From assembly GCF_024436415.1 (NCBI RefSeq), contig NZ_JAFMZQ010000001.1, forward strand, positions 2,852,001 to 2,916,000: a stretch of DNA of 64,000 nt, read 5' to 3'. Below the pieces are notes generated by a model. The model saw only the letters and a program-made list of their open reading frames with translations, was not told where the DNA came from and ran no database searches. Position numbers and translations under genes: made by a program. The DNA comes from Pedobacter deserti (GTDB lineage: Bacteria > Bacteroidota > Bacteroidia > Sphingobacteriales > Sphingobacteriaceae). Positions 1 through 9,486 of the stretch are shown here, piece after piece (within the stretch, counting starts at the first letter, position 1; each line of letters begins with the position of its first letter).

Positions 1-140
1 CCTCGCTCGCGATGTTTAGTTTCAAAGAGCAAAGTGCAGGCAAAAATGCCACCTATCCGCCTAAACTGGCTAGCTATTTTAAATCAGAAAACAAGAAAAG
101 CAATCCGGTATTAATACGCCTGAAACCAAAAAAAAATTAA
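1..140 (+). CDS. C-terminal fragment of an unidentified protein (possibly GLPGLI family)
   Basis: An open frame starting at base 3 runs without a stop to TAA at 138-140, giving about 45 residues rich in Lys, Ser and Asn and ending in NPVLIRLKPKKN. The start lies outside the window. The stop is 6 bases before the ATG of the outer-membrane beta-barrel gene, so the two are probably co-transcribed. The NP-hydrophobic-LK ending and the position just upstream of a beta-barrel protein with a carboxypeptidase-regulatory-like domain recall GLPGLI family proteins, which often sit next to such receptors. This is an inference from neighbourhood and a short tail; the diagnostic motif is not in the window. 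Confidence 0.5.
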   Translation, partial: SLAMFSFKEQSAGKNATYPPKLASYFKSENKKSNPVLIRLKPKKN

Positions 141-146
141 CACCTC

Positions 147-2993
147 ATGATAAATACAATCCTGATTAAACTTGCAGCGGCGATGCTGTTGCTGGTGCTG
201 TCTGTACCCTTACTGAGTCAAGCACAGCAAACTACTTCCGGCCATAAAGGCATAGCCAAAGGTCTGGTGAAAGATACGACACAGAATTATGTACTCCGCT
301 CCGCTACCGTATCGGTCTATAGGGCGGCTGATAGCTCTCTACTCAATTACCAGATCACCAACAATTATGGGGAGTTTGTGTTTAAGACCCTTCCGGTCGG
401 CATCCAGCTTAGGTTAGATGTAAGTTACGTGGGGTATAATCCTTTTAGGAAGACGTTTGTGATTCCGGCCGACAAAGGGGAAATTGATCTGAAAACGCTT
501 GTGGTACAGTCGCGGGACGTTATGCTTAAAGATATTGTCATTACCGTCCCTCCCATCAGTATGAATGGTGATACCCTGGAGTTTAACGCCGCAGCGTTTA
601 AACTCGACAGTAATGCCGTGGTGGAAGACCTGCTCCGGAAAATCCCGAATATTGTATTATGGGGTGACGGCCAGGTTACGGTAAATGGTCGAGAGGTAAA
701 AAATATCCTGGTAAATGGCAAACCTTTCTTTGGCGGAGACGCTAAGATCGCTACGCAGAATATCTCGAAAAACGCATTGGAGAAGATACAGGTTTACAGC
801 ACGGTTACCGACCAGAAAAACCTGCTTGATTCGACACTAGAAATGAACTTGAAGCTAAAAAAGGGCAAGGACATCGGTTATTTTGGGAAGCTTGGGGGCG
901 GTTACGGCACAGACCGCAGGTTTGAAGGTGACGCAAGTTTCAACATATTCACGCCTAAAATGCAATTGGCGATTATCGGTGCCAGCAACAACATCAACAA
1001 GCAGGCCGGCAGCATAAATTCGCTGATGGAGAGCAGTACATTTAAGGGTACGGGCACCAATGTGGAATATCAGCCCGACTTCAGGGCTACAGGCGTTAAC
1101 CGGGGCAACTCCGGTGGGATGGCCTTTACCTATAATTTCATTGAAAAACCCACCTGGGAAAATAAGAAAACCCTGAAAGCGAATTATTTTCTTACCGACA
1201 ATGAACGGGACAACAACTCAGACCAGGTTACCACAACAACGCTGCCCAATGCCGACAGAATAAAGGAGGAAAGCGTTAGCACCAATTTAGGCGAGAATAT
1301 ACGTCAGCGGTTCGATTCGGAATTTGAGTGGGTAAAAAAGTCGAAGAGTTTTAAAATTTCACAGAATCTGAACAGAAATCAGGGTGAGAACAACAATCAG
1401 ACGTTTCGCACAGCCCGTAATGCGGATGATGTGATGACGAGTACCAACAATAGCAGTAACCTGAGTAGTTTTAACAATATGGACTTTAACTTAACCGCAG
1501 ATTTCCGGCTGGGGCAAAACTATAATAAGTGGGATCAGCGTTTCAAGGGTTTTGATGTCAGATATAGTTTAAACGTAATCGACAACCAAGACGACCGGAC
1601 GAATTTTACGGAGTTCAGATCGATCGCCGATCCGGCGGCGAACAGAAAATTTAACCGCAGGTATGACAGTAAATTCAATGAAACTACACACAGGATGCAG
1701 CTTACGCTGAACAGCCTGCGTTCGCTGATTTTCGGAAAAGCACAATTGGCGGGGATAGACTTTAATGCTTTTAACAATATAGAACTAAAGCATAATACAG
1801 ACAACGACCAGGTGGAAGACCTGGACACCATCGGCAATGCATACCGGCAAAACGCTTATCTGAGCAATAACGTGCAAATGGATGTGCTCGACCAGGCGCC
1901 CGGTCTGAGGATATCCAAGACTTTTTCAAAGAACCTGTCGAACAGATACTATGAAAACCTTACCTTCTCTTTTTCACCCAAGCAGAAGCTGATCAATCAG
2001 CGGTTTAAGTCGGCACGCTCCTTCCAAAACATCAAACGTAACTACACCCAGTTCATGCCGGATGCTTCGGTGCAGTATAGTGACAACCAGTACGGGGAAT
2101 ATTACCGCAACTACAATCTGGATTTCAACACGGTGGTCCGAATGCCTTCTTTAGAACAGCTGGCCCCGCTAACCGACAGCTCCGATGTGTATTATTTGAG
2201 GAGAGGTAATCTGGCGCTCAACCAGGCTGTGGAACGTGTACTGTCGTTCAGTTTTAACCATTACGATCAGACGACGAAAAATACGCTCAACTATGGACTG
2301 TATGCCCGGGCGGCGGTTGTACGGGACAATATTGTGGATAGTGTTTTGATCGATAGCCTGAACCGTCGTACCGTGTATTCAGTCAACGCACAGGGAAACA
2401 AGTATGCGAACATAAGCGGCAATATCAGAAAGGCCTTTAAGTTCAAAAGCGCTGAACTTCAGTTCGGCACTAATGGCGATATTTATGTGGGCCGGAATCC
2501 AGGCTTTACGAACGATGCTTTTGCGTATTCCAAGCAGCTGAACAGCAATATCCGGGTAAATGCAACCCTTACCTATAAAAGCCTTTTTGCGCTTGAGGTA
2601 AGTGAATCCTTGTCGACCTACAGAACGGTTCAGGAAGCCTTCAATACCAAGTTTAGCGGTAAAAACTTGAGTACAGCAGTGAGCACGAGCTATAATGTCA
2701 CCAAGAAGCTCACCTTAAATAGCAATATCTCTGTCAACACGAGTTCTTCCTCATCCGCTGAGGACGTGAACTTCACGATCTGGAATGCCAGTGCGATTTA
2801 TCGTTTCCTGAAGGGCAATAATGGTGAGATTAAGTTTTCGGCATTAGACCTGCTTCACCAGAACAGCAGCGTGATTAATTATGGTAACGGAAGCAGTGTG
2901 ACTGTAGGCCGGCAAAATGTATTACAGCAGTATTTTATGACTACCCTATCCTATTATCCACGGAAATTCGGAAAAAATCAGCCGAAGAAATAA
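147..2993 (+). CDS. outer membrane beta-barrel protein, TonB-receptor-like
   Basis: The 948-residue product begins with a signal peptide (about residues 1-26, ending SQAQ). A carboxypeptidase-regulatory-like beta-sandwich follows at about 35-115, then a plug-like region at about 130-235 (NGDTLEFNAAAFKLDSNAVV, followed by VNGREVKNILVNGKPFFGGD). The remainder is a long Asn- and aromatic-rich stretch with alternating beta-strand character. This order is typical of the Bacteroidota OMP_b-brl_3 family, relatives of TonB-dependent receptors whose substrates are mostly unknown. It should sit in the outer membrane. The preceding gene ends 6 bases upstream. The next gene, an ECF sigma factor, starts 115 bases downstream and probably has its own promoter. 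Transported substrate cannot be told from sequence. Confidence 0.88.
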   Translation: MINTILIKLAAAMLLLVLSVPLLSQAQQTTSGHKGIAKGLVKDTTQNYVLRSATVSVYRAADSSLLNYQITNNYGEFVFKTLPVGIQLRLDVSYVGYNPFRKTFVIPADKGEIDLKTLVVQSRDVMLKDIVITVPPISMNGDTLEFNAAAFKLDSNAVVEDLLRKIPNIVLWGDGQVTVNGREVKNILVNGKPFFGGDAKIATQNISKNALEKIQVYSTVTDQKNLLDSTLEMNLKLKKGKDIGYFGKLGGGYGTDRRFEGDASFNIFTPKMQLAIIGASNNINKQAGSINSLMESSTFKGTGTNVEYQPDFRATGVNRGNSGGMAFTYNFIEKPTWENKKTLKANYFLTDNERDNNSDQVTTTTLPNADRIKEESVSTNLGENIRQRFDSEFEWVKKSKSFKISQNLNRNQGENNNQTFRTARNADDVMTSTNNSSNLSSFNNMDFNLTADFRLGQNYNKWDQRFKGFDVRYSLNVIDNQDDRTNFTEFRSIADPAANRKFNRRYDSKFNETTHRMQLTLNSLRSLIFGKAQLAGIDFNAFNNIELKHNTDNDQVEDLDTIGNAYRQNAYLSNNVQMDVLDQAPGLRISKTFSKNLSNRYYENLTFSFSPKQKLINQRFKSARSFQNIKRNYTQFMPDASVQYSDNQYGEYYRNYNLDFNTVVRMPSLEQLAPLTDSSDVYYLRRGNLALNQAVERVLSFSFNHYDQTTKNTLNYGLYARAAVVRDNIVDSVLIDSLNRRTVYSVNAQGNKYANISGNIRKAFKFKSAELQFGTNGDIYVGRNPGFTNDAFAYSKQLNSNIRVNATLTYKSLFALEVSESLSTYRTVQEAFNTKFSGKNLSTAVSTSYNVTKKLTLNSNISVNTSSSSSAEDVNFTIWNASAIYRFLKGNNGEIKFSALDLLHQNSSVINYGNGSSVTVGRQNVLQQYFMTTLSYYPRKFGKNQPKK

Positions 2994-3108
2994 AAAAAGT
3001 CAGTTATATTCGCGAAAGAGCACGGGATTAACCGGTGATCCGGTATTGCTCCTTTCTACAGCATTTTAAGCCTTAAGGGCTCGATATAACCATACTTTAA
3101 TAATTCTG

Positions 3109-3681
3109 ATGATTAAACTCCAGAACGAGGACCACCTGCTTGGGCTGTTGAGGGCAGGTGATACGGATGCGTTCCGTAAGATCTACAATTTCTACGGTAA
3201 AAAGCTTTTTTATTTCGCGAAAAAGCTGAATCTGGACGCGGAAGACGCGGAGGAAATTGTGCAGGAAACTTTCGCGAAGATTTGGGAAAACCGTGCAGGG
3301 CTGCAGACAGGTTTTTCGCTGAATGCATATCTGATGACGATATCGCGGAACCTTATCTATAACAAAGTCCGCAAGGAGGCGCTTATCAGGCGGTACATGG
3401 GCGTATTCAAGGAACCTGAACTAGATGTAATACCCGATAAGGAACTGGAGACGAGTATAGAACAGATCCTTGAACAACTACCGGAAAAATGCAGACTTGT
3501 ATTTCGAATGAGCCGGTTTGAGGGATATTCTAACCAGGAGATCGCCGATAAGCTGTCAATTTCTAAAAGTACGGTAGAAAATCACATCAATAAAGCCATA
3601 CATCTTATAAAAACTCAGCTGAAAGGCTATGGTTTTGGGTCGTATGTAATGATTTATATATCGTTGTTCTTATTAAAATAA
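3109..3681 (+). CDS. ECF-type RNA polymerase sigma factor (Bacteroidota FecI-like)
   Basis: The 190-residue protein has sigma-70 region 2 at about residues 20-65 (FYGKKLFYFAKKL, then DAEEIVQETFAKIWENR) and region 4 at about 122-175 (LPEKCRLVFRMSRFEG, then the helix-turn-helix SNQEIADKLSISKSTVENHI). It lacks regions 1 and 3, as ECF factors do, and has the length usual for the Bacteroidota family-1 ECF group. The last 15 residues are hydrophobic (YVMIYISLFLLK), a tail often seen in this group. The FecR anti-sigma gene follows 82 bases downstream, and the SusC/SusD genes lie beyond it. It most likely directs transcription of that locus when FecR releases it. The promoter it recognises cannot be identified from one locus. 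Confidence 0.95.
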   Translation: MIKLQNEDHLLGLLRAGDTDAFRKIYNFYGKKLFYFAKKLNLDAEDAEEIVQETFAKIWENRAGLQTGFSLNAYLMTISRNLIYNKVRKEALIRRYMGVFKEPELDVIPDKELETSIEQILEQLPEKCRLVFRMSRFEGYSNQEIADKLSISKSTVENHINKAIHLIKTQLKGYGFGSYVMIYISLFLLK

Positions 3682-3763
3682 AAAAAATTCATTTACGAGT
3701 AGGTGCAGCAATCAGTTTGATTGTATATACAGGTAAACACCACTCTTTATAACCAACTTATTT

Positions 3764-4900
3764 GTGGAAAAGAGACAATTGGAAAGGTATTTCAACAATA
3801 CCTTGAACCCCGCAGAGCGGGAAGAAATAGAGTTATGGCTCGCTGATAAGAGAAACGAAAAAGAGGCTTTGTCACTAATCGACATGCTTTGGGAGGAATT
3901 TGAGCCATCAGGATCAGCAAAAGATGCTCCAGTATTTGAGAGAATATTGGAATATATAGAGAAAAATGACCGCGTGCAGAGATTGCCCGTGAGAAATCGT
4001 TCTTATACCAAGTGGATATCAATCGCAGCAGCCTGTTTAATGGTCGCCTTCTCTTTTTTCTGGTACATGAATACCAAAACACCGCTTGCCGAAAAGGACA
4101 GCTATGTAACGGTACGCACGGAAAAAGGTGAAAGGAAGCGTTTTGTGCTGGGTGATGGCTCTGAAGTATACTTAAATGCCGACAGTAAGATTTCATATCC
4201 GACGAGTCCCGGAGGTAAACAGGCTGTGTATGTGGAAGGTGAGGCCTTCATCAAGATCGCAAAAAACCGGGATTCTATGGTGGTTAAGTCGGCCGGTATA
4301 GAAACTACTGTAAAAGGAAAAGCTTTCAATATCTCTGCCTTCCCGAAAGACAGCACGATCAAAGTATCTGTGGACCAAGGCAATGCAGAAATAAGAGGCG
4401 CAGCAAAAGCCTGGCCGCTTATGAAGCTCAGGATTCCTGCGCAGCAGCCTGTGCTGGCTAAAAACCGTGACTCTGCCTTCCATGATTTGAGGCCGGCCGC
4501 GATCGCGCTGGTTAAGTTAAAGCCCAGCGTAGTGATCGGTCAGGACGCCTATGCGGTAATTAATAAGCAGGAGCATCATGTGGACCTGTTGCCCGCGGCC
4601 AACGATAATAAAGCGTTCGGTTGGAAGGACGGTATTATTTATTTTGATAACGCCAGTCTGGCCGAGATTACGGAGAAGCTTGAAAGATGGTATGGTGTTG
4701 AAATCACGGTTTGCGACGCTGCACTGGGGGTAAACCGCTACACGGCCGAATTCCGGAATATGAACCTGCAGGAGGTCTTAAAAAAGATCAGCAGTTCCCT
4801 GAACATCGGCTTCCAGGTTAAAGGAAAGAACATCTACTTCTGCAATGAACCAACGAATAATCCCGCTGTATTGAATCCATCTGCGTCACCACCTGATTAA
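3764..4900 (+). CDS. FecR family anti-sigma factor
   Basis: The 378-residue product has a cytoplasmic N-terminal region that would hold the sigma factor, one membrane helix at about residues 84-104 (WISIAAACLMVAFSFFWYM), a periplasmic FecR domain (RFVLGDGSEVYLNADSKISY, about 125-205), and a C-terminal DUF4974-like domain (about 295-365, IIYFDNASLAEITEKLERWY). Between the two periplasmic domains lies a stretch of about 80 residues without a recognisable fold (about 210-290), longer than I would expect. The start is GTG at 3764: an in-frame TAA lies at 3734 and no ATG occurs between. FecR proteins pass a signal from an outer-membrane receptor to an ECF sigma factor; the sigma gene is directly upstream. 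Confidence 0.93.
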   Translation: MEKRQLERYFNNTLNPAEREEIELWLADKRNEKEALSLIDMLWEEFEPSGSAKDAPVFERILEYIEKNDRVQRLPVRNRSYTKWISIAAACLMVAFSFFWYMNTKTPLAEKDSYVTVRTEKGERKRFVLGDGSEVYLNADSKISYPTSPGGKQAVYVEGEAFIKIAKNRDSMVVKSAGIETTVKGKAFNISAFPKDSTIKVSVDQGNAEIRGAAKAWPLMKLRIPAQQPVLAKNRDSAFHDLRPAAIALVKLKPSVVIGQDAYAVINKQEHHVDLLPAANDNKAFGWKDGIIYFDNASLAEITEKLERWYGVEITVCDAALGVNRYTAEFRNMNLQEVLKKISSSLNIGFQVKGKNIYFCNEPTNNPAVLNPSASPPD

Positions 4901-4925
4901 TCAACTGAAAACAAACAAATAAACT

Positions 4926-6317
4926 ATGAACCTAACTCTACAAACCAACAGCTCATCAGTGCTCAGACTGATATGTTTTGTCTCCACGGCACTTTTTCTG
5001 GTGCTAACCCAGGCATGTAAAAAGTCAGACCCGAAGAGCAACCTTGCGGGCATCAGCTCGTTCAGCATTAAAGGCCACGAAACCACTACTTTCACAGTCG
5101 ACCAAAATGCACTTAAGATCAGTAACACGGATAGTCTTCCCTACCTCACCAATGTTTCAGCGCTTATAGCCAACTTCGAATCGGTCGGCGGTTCACAGGT
5201 AAAAGTTAACGGTACCGTGCAGGTTTCTGGTGTAACGCCAAACAACTTTCAAAACCCTATTATTTATGAAACGGTCGCCGAGGACGGTACTGTCCGCTCC
5301 TACACAGTTAAAGTGAATGTGGCGCAGATAGATCCCAAATCAGTTTCATGGAAGCAGCAGACCGCAAACGGCGGCTGGGGGCCTTACCGTACTATGACTG
5401 CAGGTTATTTCAGCAATAAATTTTGGGTTGTAGGTACTAATGCTACAACAAAAGGTGTTCATTCTTCAGCAGATGGAATTACTTGGACCACAGTAGCTGC
5501 CACCGACAACAATACCAACGTTGTGCCTTTTGCGGAACGTCAGACTGCCGTTTTCGGTTTCAAAGATAAAATGTGGTTGCTTGGAGGCCTGGTACCGAGT
5601 ATCGGATTTAACTTTAGTTATGTAACCAACGCGGTATGGAGTTCGGCCAACGGAACCACCTGGACGGCTACCGCTAACGTTGCAGCACCGGCAAACAATG
5701 AGATCTGGACACCAAGGGAGCGTTTGAATGCAGTGGTTTACAAAGATAAGCTTTGGGTGATCGGTGGGAATGCTTACCCTGCTTTTGGTAACATCAACAG
5801 CACAGGTACACCGCAAAACGACGTTTGGAGCACTACCGATGGTACGGCCTGGACACGAGTAGCGGCGAATGCGCAGTTTGTGGCAAGGTCTAACCCGGCA
5901 GTTCTTGTTCATAACAACAAAATGTATGTGATAGGTGGAAAGAATGGTAGCAACACCTTGCTCAATGATATCTGGGTTTCGGAAGATGGCGTAACCTGGA
6001 CGGAAATGACTGTTACCGCACCTTTTACGGCACGCTGGGGACATAAAGCGGTGTCGTTTAATAATCAGTTATTTATCGCCGGCGGCCGCGTCGCCGATGG
6101 CGTATCGAAGGAACTTTGGGTTTCCGAAGATAATGGTGCGACCTGGAAAAAAGTGGAAACAGGCGATCCAAGAGCTTTACCTGGTACGTTTGAACCACGT
6201 GTGCACTTTGGCATGTTCGTGAACACGGGAGCGGTTTGGATCATAGGCGGAGAGATGCAACTGGACGGTACATATAGCTACCGTAACGATACCTGGAAAG
6301 GCAGTTTACTTAAATAA
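4926..6317 (+). CDS. Kelch-repeat lipoprotein
   Basis: The 463-residue protein starts with a hydrophobic signal ending in a lipobox (LTQAC, Cys about residue 31), so it is probably a lipoprotein. Residues about 40-135 form an Ig-like/cadherin-like domain of the sort seen in Bacteroidota surface proteins (ends EDGTVRSYTVKVNV). From about residue 140 there are five or six Kelch-like blades with recurring patterns such as LWVIGGNAYP, MYVIGGKNG and WVSEDGVTWTEM, predicting a beta-propeller. It lies 25 bases after the FecR gene and 10 bases before SusC, inside the same operon. A role in binding substrate or stabilising the SusCD complex is an inference from position. No catalytic residues could be assigned. 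Confidence 0.82.
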   Translation: MNLTLQTNSSSVLRLICFVSTALFLVLTQACKKSDPKSNLAGISSFSIKGHETTTFTVDQNALKISNTDSLPYLTNVSALIANFESVGGSQVKVNGTVQVSGVTPNNFQNPIIYETVAEDGTVRSYTVKVNVAQIDPKSVSWKQQTANGGWGPYRTMTAGYFSNKFWVVGTNATTKGVHSSADGITWTTVAATDNNTNVVPFAERQTAVFGFKDKMWLLGGLVPSIGFNFSYVTNAVWSSANGTTWTATANVAAPANNEIWTPRERLNAVVYKDKLWVIGGNAYPAFGNINSTGTPQNDVWSTTDGTAWTRVAANAQFVARSNPAVLVHNNKMYVIGGKNGSNTLLNDIWVSEDGVTWTEMTVTAPFTARWGHKAVSFNNQLFIAGGRVADGVSKELWVSEDNGATWKKVETGDPRALPGTFEPRVHFGMFVNTGAVWIIGGEMQLDGTYSYRNDTWKGSLLK

Positions 6318-6327
6318 GAGGGGGTCA

Positions 6328-9300
6328 ATGCGTATTAGATTGACAGGGCTGCTGCTGTTTGCAGCGGCAGCCTCTTTTATGAGTTCAGACTTGTATGCCC
6401 AAAATCTACCTGCTAAGCGGGTTGAATTGAAAGGAGTAGTGCTTGACAAGCAGGGTAACCCGGTAACAGGTGCTACCATCATGATCAAGAACACGACCAA
6501 TGGGACCCTGGCAAAAGCCGACGGCAGCTTTGAAATCAGTGCAGCTCCTGGCGATACACTCATTGTAGGTTGTATCGGGTTTAAGCCGCTCAAATTAGCA
6601 CATTCCGGCCAACCTATGCTTAAGCTCGTTCTCCAGGAAGATATGGCGAACCTTGAGCAGGTTACGGTAGTGGGCTATGGCAACGTGAAGAAAAAAAATA
6701 TCACTGGTTCCATTGCTTCAGTCAGCGCAAAGGACATCTCCAGAAGTTCCGCCATCTCTTTCGACAATGCGATTGCCGGAAGGGCCGCTGGTGTTGATGT
6801 GTTATCGAGTTCAGGCGTTCCGGGTTCGGCAACAGCGATTACGATCAGGGGGATCAGTTCGCTTAACTCTGACGGAAACCAACCTCTGATTGTGATAGAC
6901 GGCATACCTGTATATGGTTCGGGAGCGGGTTTGAATACGAAGACATTTAACCCTTCCACAACCGGCATGATCGGCTTTGGCGGTACTACGGTGTCGGACA
7001 ATCTGACGCCAAGAAATGACTTTGAGGCAAATCCGCTGGGTAACCTGAATCCGAGCGACATTGAGTCGATAGAGGTACTGAAAGATGCTTATGCAACTTC
7101 CATCTACGGTTCCAGGGGCGCCTCGGGGGTGATTCTGGTAACGACTAAAAAAGGTAGTGAAAAGAACGCGGTCGTGAATTTCCGGTACATCACCGGGGCG
7201 GCCCAACCGATAGGCACATATAGTCTGCTAAACGGACAGCAGTACAACCAGTTGTATACGGCCTTGTACCAAGAATTGGGCACACCTGCGACCTTTGCTT
7301 CGGCCGACAATACAGACTGGGTAAAAGCCATATCCCGCACGGCGATTGTTCAGAATGCGGACCTCTCGCTTTCGGGCGGTTCCGACAAGATGCGTTACTT
7401 TCTGAGTGGCTCTTATACCGATCAGCCTGCGTATGTGATTCATAATGATTATAAGCGCTACACCGGCCGGATGAACTTTACCTATATGGCAAGCGAGAAA
7501 CTAAGCGCTGGGGCGAATATTTCGGTTGCTTATACCGACAACGCTGCGCTGAATGCGGCATCCATATACCGACAGGCGATCTTAAAGGCTCCAAACCTAC
7601 CTGTGAGGGATGCGAATGGCAATTATCTATATAGCAAGGGTACGAATCCGTACGGTAACATGGATACAAACCCGGTGGCCGATGCCGAACTGAACACCAA
7701 CTTTCTGGAGTCTACGCAAACGCTGGCCAATATTTATCTTCAATATCAGGTGCTCCCCGGACTCCATTTAAAATCTGAGTTTGGTACCGATATGAATAAC
7801 GGAAATGCGTATACGCGGAGGGTAAAGCGCCCGAGCGGCTTTGGTGACGATGCGGTGCAGAGCACTACCAACAACCGGAAAATAGTGACCAACAACACCG
7901 CCACGTTTGTGTACTCTGATCAGGAAAAACATGCCTTGGATGCGGTTGTGGGACAAAGTTTTGAGAAGTCGGTGGAATCTTCGGGCAGCATTGGCGGTTA
8001 CGGTTTCTTCAATGACAATATCCTGAGTATAGGATCGGCAACTAACCGGTACATACAACGTGCTTTGAAACAGGAATGGGCTTTAGTGTCTTTCTTTTCG
8101 AGGGTAAACTATGCCTATAAAAACAAATACCTTGCTGGGGTAACGTATCGCGTGGACGGCTCATCAAAGTTCAGCCAAAATCAGCGCTACGTAGGTTTCC
8201 CTTCGATATCTGCCGGATGGAGGCTCTCAGAGGAATCATTTTTGAAGAGCAAAAGATGGATCGACGATCTTAAGTTGCGTGGCAGTGTGGGCTTTTCGGG
8301 CAACAACAGTCCGGCCTCCTACTACGGCAACCAGGGACAGTATATTATTAACAGCAATGCGATGACCTATGCGGGTACGCCGGTACTGAGCATGCAGCAA
8401 CCGGACAACCCGAACCTGAAATGGGAACGCACACGTTCGGTAGATCTGGGGCTTGACGCTTCTTTTATGGAGAGCCGGATCACGCTTACTGTTGATTATT
8501 ATACCCGTCGGATCAAGGATATGATATTGAGTTCGGCAATACCGCTGTATCAGGGCTGGAGCATTCAGCCTCAAAATATCGGCGACATGAAGAACAGCGG
8601 CATTGAATTTACTGCGAGCTACAACCCTGTGAGGACGCGTAATGTGGACTGGTCGATGCGACTGAACATCTCGCGCAACCAAAACAAGCTGCTAAAGCTG
8701 AACTTCGACGGCGAGGAAGTTGGTCTGGCCAACGAAGCATATAAGTATATGAAAGAAGGTGAGCCTGTGGCTCAGTTCTTCCTGTACGACTGGCAGGGTA
8801 TCGACGTGTATACCGGCGACCCGATCTGGGGCGGCAGTAATGGCACTTCGAGCAGCATTCCTCCTGGATCATTGTTTACCCAGGTGGACGACGTAAACCA
8901 GTTCAGGAAGATATTCGGCTCCAGTTTACCACAAGCATTTGGCGGATTTAGCAACACAGTAAGGTACAAAAACCTGGAACTGGACGCTTTCTGTTCGTTC
9001 TCTATCGGGGGCAAGATGATCAACGGTTCAAGGGCTACGCTGCTGACGTATGCTACGGAAGATGCGAACAACCTAAGTACAGAAATATTAAATTACTGGC
9101 AGGTGGCTGGTCAGGATACGCAAATACCGCGACTGGCAAACCGCTCGATCACGGCCTCTCCCGGCTCGGCAGGTGGCGTGAGGGACTTTACCACCAGTCG
9201 CACTAACAGCCGTTTCCTGGAAAATGCAAGTTACCTTAGGCTCAGAACGGTGAATCTCTCCTATCAGGTGGATAACGTTTACCTGAAGCGTGTCAGCAAA

Positions 9301-9480
9301 AATGCGATAAAAAACCTGCAGGTGTTTGTAAGAGGTACCAATCTGCTGACCTGGACTTCTTACACCGGGGTGGATCCTGAGGTGAATGCGTTCGGATCTT
9401 CCGCCATACGTTCGGGTTATGACGAGTTGACCATGCCGCAGAACAAGATGTATCAGTTAGGGATCAACATAGGCTTATAA
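6328..9480 (+). CDS. SusC/RagA family TonB-linked outer membrane protein
   Basis: The 1050-residue product has a signal peptide (cleavage after about residue 25, YAQ), a carboxypeptidase-regulatory-like domain (about 33-105, LKGVVLDKQGNPVTGATIMI), a TonB-box region (EQVTVVGYG), a plug domain (about 120-245, including SIEVLKDAYATSIYGSRGAS) and a beta-barrel to the end. It imports a ligand across the outer membrane together with the SusD partner encoded 6 bases downstream, using TonB energy. No secretin/TonB short N-terminal (STN) domain is visible between the signal peptide and the regulatory-like domain, although ECF sigma and FecR genes lie upstream. There is no glycoside hydrolase nearby, so the substrate is not indicated. 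Confidence 0.97.
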   Translation: MRIRLTGLLLFAAAASFMSSDLYAQNLPAKRVELKGVVLDKQGNPVTGATIMIKNTTNGTLAKADGSFEISAAPGDTLIVGCIGFKPLKLAHSGQPMLKLVLQEDMANLEQVTVVGYGNVKKKNITGSIASVSAKDISRSSAISFDNAIAGRAAGVDVLSSSGVPGSATAITIRGISSLNSDGNQPLIVIDGIPVYGSGAGLNTKTFNPSTTGMIGFGGTTVSDNLTPRNDFEANPLGNLNPSDIESIEVLKDAYATSIYGSRGASGVILVTTKKGSEKNAVVNFRYITGAAQPIGTYSLLNGQQYNQLYTALYQELGTPATFASADNTDWVKAISRTAIVQNADLSLSGGSDKMRYFLSGSYTDQPAYVIHNDYKRYTGRMNFTYMASEKLSAGANISVAYTDNAALNAASIYRQAILKAPNLPVRDANGNYLYSKGTNPYGNMDTNPVADAELNTNFLESTQTLANIYLQYQVLPGLHLKSEFGTDMNNGNAYTRRVKRPSGFGDDAVQSTTNNRKIVTNNTATFVYSDQEKHALDAVVGQSFEKSVESSGSIGGYGFFNDNILSIGSATNRYIQRALKQEWALVSFFSRVNYAYKNKYLAGVTYRVDGSSKFSQNQRYVGFPSISAGWRLSEESFLKSKRWIDDLKLRGSVGFSGNNSPASYYGNQGQYIINSNAMTYAGTPVLSMQQPDNPNLKWERTRSVDLGLDASFMESRITLTVDYYTRRIKDMILSSAIPLYQGWSIQPQNIGDMKNSGIEFTASYNPVRTRNVDWSMRLNISRNQNKLLKLNFDGEEVGLANEAYKYMKEGEPVAQFFLYDWQGIDVYTGDPIWGGSNGTSSSIPPGSLFTQVDDVNQFRKIFGSSLPQAFGGFSNTVRYKNLELDAFCSFSIGGKMINGSRATLLTYATEDANNLSTEILNYWQVAGQDTQIPRLANRSITASPGSAGGVRDFTTSRTNSRFLENASYLRLRTVNLSYQVDNVYLKRVSKNAIKNLQVFVRGTNLLTWTSYTGVDPEVNAFGSSAIRSGYDELTMPQNKMYQLGINIGL

Positions 9481-9486
9481 TTTGAG

